Source of the DNA: Bin5 sp965200615
GTDB taxonomy: Bacteria > Chloroflexota > Anaerolineae > Caldilineales > Caldilineaceae
DNA length: 64,000 nucleotides
Direction: 5' to 3'
Assembly: GCA_965200615.1 (NCBI GenBank)
Contig: OZ241377.1
Coordinates: forward strand, 2,790,001 to 2,854,000
The number at the start of each line of letters is the position of its first letter. Positions within the stretch are counted from its first letter, which is position 1. The notes beneath the pieces are model-generated. The model saw only the letters and a program-made list of their open reading frames with translations, searched no databases and had not been told where the DNA came from. Both the position numbers and the translations under genes were made by a program. Positions 52,382 through 59,201 of this stretch are shown here, piece after piece.

Positions 52382-53644
52382 TCAGATTCCGCTGTGGTTT
52401 CGCTTGCGAAAATGCCTGAACACCTTACGTACCGCCGCCGAAATATCGGCCACGTCTTCATCGTCCATACTCGGCTGCATCCCAAAACTGAATCCCCGCC
52501 GCATCAGCTTCTCCCCATTCGGGCAGTCGGCAAACCTGTAGTCCACCGGCTTCTCCCGCCCGTAGTCGAAAGGAAAGCGGCTGCTCCCGTAGCAGTTCGG
52601 CTCCGACAGGAACGGGTTGCGGTACAGCGGCCCCTCCTTGCCCGAACCGATGTACGGCCCCCCCGCCGGGATTCCCTCCTGGTTGAGCGCCTCTGCAAAC
52701 TCCCACGCGTCACACTCCATCTTGTCCGTGTCCAACGTCATGCCCAGCACCCAATGTGAGTGCCTGTCCCCCTCCCGCACACGCTGCGGGGTAATCTCCT
52801 CGATATCCAACACCTGGTCCATGATCCCTTGCGCCGCCTCGATCTTCTTCTCGATATACCCGTCCACCTTCTTCAACTGCGAGAGCAGGACCGCCGCCAT
52901 CAAATCGTTCAGCTTGTAGTTCGGCGCCAGAAAATAGTTCGCGTAGGGCCGCCCTTCGAACGGACCGCCATTGCGCGGCAGCGCCGCGTCAGAGAAGATT
53001 AACGCCCGTTCCCACAACGTCTCATTGTCCGACATGATTGCGCCGCCGCCCCCCGCCGAGAGATGCTTTCCCCCAAAGCTGAAGCCATTGATATCCCCCA
53101 TCGAACCGACCACCTTGCCCTGGTACTCCGCAAAATGGGCCTGGCAGCAGTCCTCCAACAGAAAGATCTGATGCCGGTCTGCGATCTCGCGCAGTGCCGC
53201 CATATCACATGGGTTCCCGTAAAGGTGCACAGCGATAATGGCCCGCGTCCTCGGCGTAATCTTCGCCTCCACGTCCGCCGGGTCCAGCGTGAACGTATCG
53301 TCAATGTCGGCAAACACCGGCACGCAGTTGTGCAGCAGCGTACCAATGATGCTGCCCCCCGAAGTCCAGGGCGTGACGATGATCTCATCCCCTGGATCCG
53401 GATTGATCGCGCCGACGCAAGTGTGCATCGCCGCCGTGCCCGATGTCACAGTGACCACGTGGGCGACACCGTGACGAGCCGCGAACGCCTTCTCAAACTG
53501 CCTGACCTTTGGCCCCTTGCCCAGCGCACCCGACCGGATCACCTCCGAGAGCGCCTCGATATCCTCGTCGCCAAAGTAATGACTGGGTCCAAAGGGAACT
53601 GTTCGGACCGGCGCCCCCCCATTCATCGCTAACTGTTCGCCCAT
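52382..53644 (-). CDS. DegT/DnrJ/EryC1/StrS family aminotransferase
   Basis: A 420-residue PLP enzyme with TSGTAAMHTCVGA (about 68-80), LLEDCCQAH (162-170, D165) and the PLP lysine K193 in GFSFGGKHLSAGGGGA. The protein is only distantly similar to the DegT enzyme at 29315-30574. GGAGGGAGG lies just before ATG 53644. The gene overlaps the end of the upstream uncharacterised gene by 16 bases. Probable role: transamination of a keto-sugar, perhaps one made by the neighbouring Gfo enzymes. Confidence 0.9.
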   Translation of the reverse strand: MGEQLAMNGGAPVRTVPFGPSHYFGDEDIEALSEVIRSGALGKGPKVRQFEKAFAARHGVAHVVTVTSGTAAMHTCVGAINPDPGDEIIVTPWTSGGSIIGTLLHNCVPVFADIDDTFTLDPADVEAKITPRTRAIIAVHLYGNPCDMAALREIADRHQIFLLEDCCQAHFAEYQGKVVGSMGDINGFSFGGKHLSAGGGGAIMSDNETLWERALIFSDAALPRNGGPFEGRPYANYFLAPNYKLNDLMAAVLLSQLKKVDGYIEKKIEAAQGIMDQVLDIEEITPQRVREGDRHSHWVLGMTLDTDKMECDAWEFAEALNQEGIPAGGPYIGSGKEGPLYRNPFLSEPNCYGSSRFPFDYGREKPVDYRFADCPNGEKLMRRGFSFGMQPSMDDEDVADISAAVRKVFRHFRKRNHSGI

Positions 53645-54384
53645 GACAACCTCCCTCCTTCGCGCTTGACTTTGTCCTGTCCGCTTTCGCCCAGCAGTCC
53701 CGCTATAATTCCCACCAACTTCGCCGCATCGCGCGGCAACAGGAACGCCTCGGTGTCCTGCGTGATTCTCTTCTGCCCTCTCTCCAGAAGACCAAACTGC
53801 CAGATCGGCCCGGCTGTGACCAGGCCGAATATCTGCGTCCGGACTCCCTGGACCATTCCAGAACCTCCTGCGCCGCCCCGGGCGGGACCGGTGCGATGGG
53901 CCTTTCGCGCCCGCCGCGGATGAACCGGTTCGACCGTTGGCATTGCCAGCTGTTCACTCAGAGCGACCATCTGGACGGCCAGCTTCCTGAATCCACGCTC
54001 CAACTCCTCGTTCATCACCCCGGCCACAACAAGGTCATGCCTGCCCTGCAGCAGAAAGTCCACCGTGCCGCTTAGCCGTCCGCCCGCAACTGCATACTCA
54101 ATGTTCATCTTGAACCTGACCTGATCGAGCGCAGCGAGCAGCAGCGGCGTCACATAGAACGCGCGCGCAGTCGTTTCATTGGTCATCGGCACAAAGGGTA
54201 ACCGCTCCCGCATCTGCGCACGCATCATCTCAACCTGCGGCGCAAAGGGCGTCTCCTCAACAGATTGTAACGACAAGGGGGCGCTGCGATAGCGGTAGCC
54301 TAAATCAGCAAGTATCTCTCTGGTCTCTAAGTTCTGCTTGAGGATCTGGGAAAACGTATAGGAAGTTCCTTCTGGGGGTACCAT
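53629..54384 (-). CDS. Uncharacterised protein, possibly a degenerate PD-(D/E)XK-like fold
   Basis: A 251-residue cytoplasmic protein. The middle reads AGGRLSGTVDFLLQGRHDLVVAGVMNEELERGFRKLAVQMVALSEQL. This pattern, GxxDFLL followed by a strand and a helix, resembles the nuclease-like family in which the strand normally ends E-x-K. Here that position reads AGVMN, so catalytic residues appear lost. MVQGVRTQIFGLVTAGPIWQFGLLERG further on is also reminiscent of that family. The resemblance is from memory and uncertain. It is the first gene of the minus-strand operon and has a good promoter at 54541-54569. Confidence 0.5.
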   Translation of the reverse strand: MVPPEGTSYTFSQILKQNLETREILADLGYRYRSAPLSLQSVEETPFAPQVEMMRAQMRERLPFVPMTNETTARAFYVTPLLLAALDQVRFKMNIEYAVAGGRLSGTVDFLLQGRHDLVVAGVMNEELERGFRKLAVQMVALSEQLAMPTVEPVHPRRARKAHRTGPARGGAGGSGMVQGVRTQIFGLVTAGPIWQFGLLERGQKRITQDTEAFLLPRDAAKLVGIIAGLLGESGQDKVKREGGRLSWANS

Positions 54385-54540
54385 GAAATTTTAGCGCTGG
54401 CACGCCATTTGCGGCTCGGCCGTCTACCATCTGCCTGTGGTCCTTGCAGCCTGCCCACGCAGCATGGGCCCGGCAGAGCCGTTGTTTCGCTTCCCAGACA
54501 AACTTGTGTTGGCGCTTGCCTTGCAGCCCAACGTGCCTCC

Positions 54541-54569
54541 ATCCTAGCAGAGCGATTGTCGTATGTCAA
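54541..54569 (-). promoter_or_regulatory. Promoter of the 54384-49527 operon
   Basis: On the minus strand TTGACA (54569-54564) and TAGGAT (54546-54541) are 17 bp apart with TGC before the -10. The leader is about 150 bases. Confidence 0.65.
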
Positions 54570-54857
54570 AGTGGAGCAAAATGACGAGCAGGGTCCAAGT
54601 CGGGGACGGGCCTCTCGCTTACTATCGCAAAGAGGGGAGGAAAACCCGTTACGATATCGAGTCTCTGTGCAGTGAAGCAGTCAACTTGCAGTGACGCTCT
54701 TTCCGCTTGAACCGCCGCCGCGTCGAAACTCACTCTTCTACGCTAAGGGCGTTTATTTCACTGGTCACAACGCATCCGGCTGGATGTACCTTATTTTCCC
54801 CGTTTCGTGGTCTAGTCATTGGGGCCAACCATAATATGACCGCTTCCGTCCTGAAAT

Positions 54858-54886
54858 TTGGAACTGAGACAAGCGTGTTTTATTAT
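54858..54886 (+). promoter_or_regulatory. Candidate promoter of the sugar ABC transporter operon
   Basis: TTGGAA (54858-54863), 17-bp spacer, TATTAT (54881-54886). The leader to ATG 55121 would be about 230 bases. Confidence 0.4.
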
Positions 54887-54958
54887 TCCACCGTGCCCCA
54901 CCTATCCGAATTTTACCTTGATTCCCCAAATTGCACTCTTGCGCACTCCTTGCGGGCG

Positions 54959-54972
54959 ATCACCAATGTGAT
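54959..54972. promoter_or_regulatory. Candidate operator palindrome
   Basis: ATCAC-CAAT-GTGAT, a 5-bp inverted repeat with 4-bp centre, 70 bp downstream of the candidate promoter. It could bind a GntR- or LacI-type sugar regulator; no regulator gene is in the window. Confidence 0.3.
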
Positions 54973-55120
54973 TCAGATTGTTAGCTGGCCAAGTGTCGCG
55001 GCCGCAACGCGTCCATCCACGAGTGTGCGTACTGTCTGTCGTTCGAAGCCGGATCTTCAGACGAGATATCATTAACTGCGGCGCCATCCCGCGAATCCAT
55101 TCATTCAGAGGAGACAAGAT

Positions 55121-56470
55121 ATGTCCAAACTTCAGATGCCTTCCCATCAAAATATGAGCCGTCGCGACATGCTGCGGCTTGCCGGAGTTGGCGCAGCTGG
55201 CGCCGCGCTGGCTGCCTGTGCCGCACCTGCGGCCGCGCCGGATTCAGGCAGCGATGCAGCCCCCGCCATGGAGCCGATCACTGTCATCGCCACCACCTCG
55301 ATGCCCGTCAACACCTTCGACAATGCCTTGGAACGGTCCCTTGAAAGGATCCCCAACATCGCCATGGAAGTGAACGCCAACGGCTGGGGCGAAGGCGGCT
55401 GGGACGGCTACTCCGACACACTGCTGACCCGCATCGCCGGCGGCGAACAGATCGACGTCATCATGATCGCCATCGAAGGGCTCAGGCTGCTCACCGCCAA
55501 GAACGTCCTCGTGGCCCTGGACGACTTCCTCGCCGCAGATGAACCTGCCAATGAAATCCTCCAGAACGACGTCCACGTCACCCTGCGCGAAATGCTCCAG
55601 GTCGACGGCAAGCAATACGAGTACCCCTTCTCCTGGAACAACATGGTCATGTACTACAACACCGCCGTATTCGAGGAGGAAGGCCTGGAGCCGCCCTCGA
55701 CCGACTGGACGTGGGACGATTTCCTGCAGACCTGTATCAGTGTCGCCAACGTCACCGGCGGCGCCGACGACCGCTTCGCCTACTCCTTCTGGGGCGCCGG
55801 CATGTTCGGCATGGCCGCCTGGTACTTCAACAATGACGTTTCACCAATGTCGGATGACTGGGTGGACTCGAACCTGCTCGACCCCAAGGTAGCCGAGACA
55901 GTTCAGTTCCTGGCCGATCTGATTCTGGAGCACAAAGTCGCCCCCAACCCCGAAGGCTGGGATGAATGGGCACAGTTCCACGCCGGCAATCTCGTCATGC
56001 GCACCTGCGGCCGCTGGTGCATCGGCGGTTCCCTCGAAGCCGAATTCGACACCTACGACATCCAGTATCAGCCGCACCAGGCCGGCCCGCTCAAGACCGT
56101 GGCCGGGACCGACGGCTGGGGCGTCTCCACCTCCAGCGAGAGTCCGCAAGAGGCTTGGGAGGTCGTCAAGCTCCTTTCCGACACCGACACCTCCATCGAC
56201 ATGGTCCAGCTCGGCGGTAACATCCCCGCGCTGCGCTCGGTCGCCGAAATGCCCGTCTTCGCCGAGTTCGGCCCGCCCAATACCGCGCTATTCTACGAAT
56301 CGCTCGACTTCGCAGCGACCGTGCCGTCGCCCACCAACTTCAATATCGTCGAACCCATCCTCAACCGGAACTACGCCACCATCTGGAATGGTGAACGCAC
56401 CGTCGAAGAGGCGCTGCAGGCTGCCCATGATGAACTGCAGCCCGAAATGGACAAACTCAAGCAGGCATAG
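55121..56470 (+). CDS. ABC transporter sugar-binding lipoprotein
   Basis: A 449-residue family 1 binding protein. The N-terminus SRRDMLRLAGVGAAGAALAAC holds both a twin-arginine motif (SRRDML) and a lipobox (LAAC), so it is probably exported folded and lipid-anchored. The mature part has typical segments such as GWDGYSDTLLTRIAGGEQIDVIMIAIEGL and EYPFSWNNMVMYYNTAVFEEEGLEPPSTDWTWDDFLQ. GAGGAG precedes the ATG. It is followed by a strong stem-loop and two permease genes; an oligosaccharide substrate is likely, but which one is unknown. No ATPase gene is present, so a shared MsmK-type ATPase is probable. Confidence 0.9.
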   Translation: MSKLQMPSHQNMSRRDMLRLAGVGAAGAALAACAAPAAAPDSGSDAAPAMEPITVIATTSMPVNTFDNALERSLERIPNIAMEVNANGWGEGGWDGYSDTLLTRIAGGEQIDVIMIAIEGLRLLTAKNVLVALDDFLAADEPANEILQNDVHVTLREMLQVDGKQYEYPFSWNNMVMYYNTAVFEEEGLEPPSTDWTWDDFLQTCISVANVTGGADDRFAYSFWGAGMFGMAAWYFNNDVSPMSDDWVDSNLLDPKVAETVQFLADLILEHKVAPNPEGWDEWAQFHAGNLVMRTCGRWCIGGSLEAEFDTYDIQYQPHQAGPLKTVAGTDGWGVSTSSESPQEAWEVVKLLSDTDTSIDMVQLGGNIPALRSVAEMPVFAEFGPPNTALFYESLDFAATVPSPTNFNIVEPILNRNYATIWNGERTVEEALQAAHDELQPEMDKLKQA

Positions 56471-56488
56471 TCAGATCAATTCAGGAAT

Positions 56489-56543
56489 GGCAGGTTGCCG
56501 GAGGCAAGGCGCCCCTTACGCCTCGGCCTCTCGGCAGCCTGCC
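56489..56543 (+). promoter_or_regulatory. Intercistronic stem-loop after the binding-protein gene
   Basis: GGCAGGTTGCCG (56489-56500) pairs with CGGCAGCCTGCC (56532-56543) at 11 of 12 positions plus one G-U. A second stem GAGGC/GCCTC lies inside. No strong T-tract follows. Such structures stabilise binding-protein mRNA above permease mRNA. Confidence 0.55.
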
Positions 56544-56574
56544 ACCCTTCTGCTCTCTCCGCACAGGACATGCC

Positions 56575-57516
56575 ATGACGTCAACAGCACTGTCTGGAGA
56601 CAAAGTCAGCAGACCGGCCAAACCCCAAAAATTGACCACACTGGCGCGGCGCGAAGCATGGGCCGGCTATCTCTTTGCCACACCCGCCCTGCTCGGCCTT
56701 CTCGTCTTCACCGCCCTGCCTATCATCGCCTCTCTTGTCCTCATCTTCCTCCACTATGATCTGTTGACGCCGCCAAAATGGGCCGGCGCTGAGAATGTCA
56801 CCCGCCTCACGACCGACTCCAGGATGTTCAAGATCTACTGGAACTCCCTGCGGCTCACGGTCGGCGCCACCTTCCTCAACAACGTCCTCGGCCTCCTCTT
56901 GGCCGTGGGCCTCAACCGTGCCATGCCCTGGGGCATTCGCTACGTCCTCCGCACCTCCATCTTCTTCCCCGTCATGACCACGACCGCTTCCCTGGCCGTT
57001 GTCTGGCGCTTCCTCCTGACCCAGGACCGGGGCGTCGTCAACTTCCTTATCGGCCAGATCGGTCTGGATCCCGTGCCTTGGCTCAGCAGCTCAACCTGGG
57101 CGCTCGTCTCGGCCATGATCTACGACGTCTGGAAGGCCTGCGGCTATCTCATGGTCATCTATCTGGCCGGCCTCCAGGGCATTCCCGCCGTCTACTACGA
57201 AGCCGCCCGCATCGACGGCGCCGGATTCTGGCAACAGTTCCGCAATGTAACGCTTCCACTCATCTCGCCAACAGCCTTCTTTGCCATCGTCATCTCTCTC
57301 ATCGGCGCATTCCAGATTTTTGACAACGTCTGGGTACTCACCGAAGGCGGCCCCGGCGACGCCTCCCGCGTTATCGCCATGTATATCTACGAAAAGGCGT
57401 TCCGCGGCTTCGAAATGGGCTACGCCTCTGCCGTTTCCTTTACCCTGTTTGTCATCCTGATTACGCTCACATTGCTTCAATTCCTCGGCGCACGGCGCTG
57501 GGTTCACTATGAATAG
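56575..57516 (+). CDS. Sugar ABC transporter permease, MalF/UgpA type
   Basis: A 313-residue inner-membrane protein with six predicted helices (first GYLFATPALLGLLVFTALPIIASLVLIF) and the EAA loop YYEAARIDGAGFWQQFRNVTLPLISP that contacts the ATPase. It is followed by the second permease after 59 bp. Together with the binding protein it forms the importer. Confidence 0.92.
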   Translation: MTSTALSGDKVSRPAKPQKLTTLARREAWAGYLFATPALLGLLVFTALPIIASLVLIFLHYDLLTPPKWAGAENVTRLTTDSRMFKIYWNSLRLTVGATFLNNVLGLLLAVGLNRAMPWGIRYVLRTSIFFPVMTTTASLAVVWRFLLTQDRGVVNFLIGQIGLDPVPWLSSSTWALVSAMIYDVWKACGYLMVIYLAGLQGIPAVYYEAARIDGAGFWQQFRNVTLPLISPTAFFAIVISLIGAFQIFDNVWVLTEGGPGDASRVIAMYIYEKAFRGFEMGYASAVSFTLFVILITLTLLQFLGARRWVHYE

Positions 57517-57575
57517 CGGGCTGCCATTCTCGCGACACGGCCCCACCAAACGACTACCGACAAAAGACCGGTCTG

Positions 57576-58469
57576 ATGGCAACGACAACAGGTCCCGCCA
57601 CCGAGCCCGTTACAATTCGCAGAACATATAGAAAGTCCGTCTGGCTCCAGCTGGGCGAAGCCCTCCTGTGGCTGCTCCTGATCACCATTGCCATCATCGA
57701 GATCGCACCTATCAGCTGGATGTTCTCGACCTCTCTGCGCGATCCCAAGAACTCCTTCGACCTGCCCCCCGACTTCTGGCCCACAGCGCTGCACTGGCAG
57801 AACTATCTCGCCGTCATCAACTCCCCTGACATCGAGTTCATGTTGTTCTTCTGGAACAGCCTCAAGATCGCTCTCATTGTCACCGCCGCCCAGCTCCTCA
57901 CCTGCTCGATGGCGGGCTACGCCTTCGGCCGCCTGCGATTCTTCGGTCGCGACATCCTATTCGGACTGTTCCTCGCCTCCCTGATGGTCCCCGCGACCGT
58001 GACCCTGATCCCTTCATTCATCATCATCCGCTCACTCGATCTCATGAACACGCACTGGGCCCTCATTCTCCCCAGTGTAACCAGCGCCTTCGGCGTCTTC
58101 CTGCTCCGCCAGCACTTCAAATCCTTGCCCGAGGAACTCCTCGACGCCGCCAAAATCGACGGCGCCGGCTACTTCCGCATCTATTGGCAGATCCTGCTCC
58201 CGCTGACAGGACCGGCGCTCTCCGCCCTCGGCATCTTCACCTTTCTCGCCTCCTGGAATAACTTTGTCGGCCCCCTGCTATTTCTGCGCGACTGGGACAA
58301 ATTCACCTTCCCCATCGCCATCGCCACCATACGCGGCTACATGGGCTCCGGCAACCAGTCCGAGGTCCTCGCCGGCATCATGATATCGATCTTTCCACTC
58401 CTTGTCTTTTTCCTGCTGGCACAGCGATGGATCGTGCAGGGCGCGGCCATCACCGGTTTGAAAGGATGA
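57576..58469 (+). CDS. Sugar ABC transporter permease, MalG/UgpE type
   Basis: A 297-residue protein with a first helix (LWLLLITIAIIEIAPISWMFS) followed by the usual SLRDPKNSF and the EAA loop LLDAAKIDGAGYFRIYWQILLPLTGPAL. It is the partner of the upstream permease. Its stop overlaps the start of the DUF624 gene (ATGA). Confidence 0.92.
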   Translation: MATTTGPATEPVTIRRTYRKSVWLQLGEALLWLLLITIAIIEIAPISWMFSTSLRDPKNSFDLPPDFWPTALHWQNYLAVINSPDIEFMLFFWNSLKIALIVTAAQLLTCSMAGYAFGRLRFFGRDILFGLFLASLMVPATVTLIPSFIIIRSLDLMNTHWALILPSVTSAFGVFLLRQHFKSLPEELLDAAKIDGAGYFRIYWQILLPLTGPALSALGIFTFLASWNNFVGPLLFLRDWDKFTFPIAIATIRGYMGSGNQSEVLAGIMISIFPLLVFFLLAQRWIVQGAAITGLKG

Positions 58470-59143
58470 CAAGTCAGCAGGGCATTTCCGGCAGTACATA
58501 CGTCGTCCATGTCGGGCAGACACTGTGGGAAAATCTGCCCCAGCTGCTTTGGGGAGCCTTGCTCTTCACTCTCGTCTGCATACCTGCCTCCTTCCTCTTC
58601 ACACTGGGACTATTCATCCCAACGCTACTCGTAGCCTCCATCACCATCGGCCCGGCCTGGACCGCGCTACTTGCCTTCGAGAAGCGCCTTCTTCAGGGAA
58701 GGGTGCCGCGGCAATTTTCACTCTTTGACGACTTTCGCCAGTCCTGGCGTCGCAGCACGCTGTTGAGCCTCTTGACGATCTTTCCACTGCTTGCTCTGAT
58801 GACAACACTGCCAGCCCTTCAGTCGCCCCCGGTTGCCCCAATAGTCTGGATCGGCCTGGGAGCCGATCTCCTGGGATGCGCAGTCATGGCAACACTCTCC
58901 TTCTACGCCTTTCCCAGTCTGGTCCTGCACCCGGATCAAGGCGTCCGCACCTGCATCCGCGACGCACTGATCCTGGCCAGCCGCCATCCCGCCAACAGCT
59001 TGGGCCTGCTGGCCATAGGCATTCTGTTCTGCTTCTGTATTGCTTACATCAGCCCGGCTTTGCTCTTGCTCCTGCCAACCGTCTACGCCCTCTTCATCGC
59101 CGCCAACCACCTCCTCGTCCTCCAAAAAGAGGCCCCACCATAA
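58466..59143 (+). CDS. YesL-like DUF624 membrane protein
   Basis: A 225-residue protein with about five hydrophobic segments, including LPQLLWGALLFTLVCIPASFLFTLGLFIPTLLV, LLSLLTIFPLLALMTTLPAL and LLAIGILFCFCIAYISPALLLLLP. DUF624/YesL proteins are found in operons for pectin, rhamnogalacturonan and similar oligosaccharide uptake. Starting at ATG 58466, it overlaps the permease gene by 4 bp. The role is unknown; assistance to transport is inferred from position. Confidence 0.75.
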   Translation: MTSQQGISGSTYVVHVGQTLWENLPQLLWGALLFTLVCIPASFLFTLGLFIPTLLVASITIGPAWTALLAFEKRLLQGRVPRQFSLFDDFRQSWRRSTLLSLLTIFPLLALMTTLPALQSPPVAPIVWIGLGADLLGCAVMATLSFYAFPSLVLHPDQGVRTCIRDALILASRHPANSLGLLAIGILFCFCIAYISPALLLLLPTVYALFIAANHLLVLQKEAPP

Positions 59144-59158
59144 ATCAGTCTCTCAATC

Positions 59159-59186
59159 CGCAGTTCAACGACCACCGACCACTGCA
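59159..59186. repeat. Heptad tandem repeat locus 10
   Basis: Four units (CGCAGTT, CAACGAC, CACCGAC, CACTGCA) directly before the GH116 gene. Confidence 0.65.
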
Positions 59187-59201
59187 GTTCTGGAGTCCCA
59201 A

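Larger units (their letters stand above)
54385..55120. other. 736-bp divergent intergenic region
   Basis: No credible gene. It holds a minus-strand promoter (54541-54569), a plus-strand promoter candidate (54858-54886) and a short inverted repeat (54959-54972). The long leader of the sugar transporter operon could carry a regulatory RNA, but I recognise none. Confidence 0.5.

Noticed and set aside
54409..54675. 88-codon frame in the long intergenic region
   Set aside because: It overlaps a strong minus-strand promoter, has no ribosome-binding site and shows no domain.
2633..59186. Heptad arrays as a CRISPR array
   Set aside because: Units are only 7 bp, degenerate and without spacers; no cas genes are in the window.
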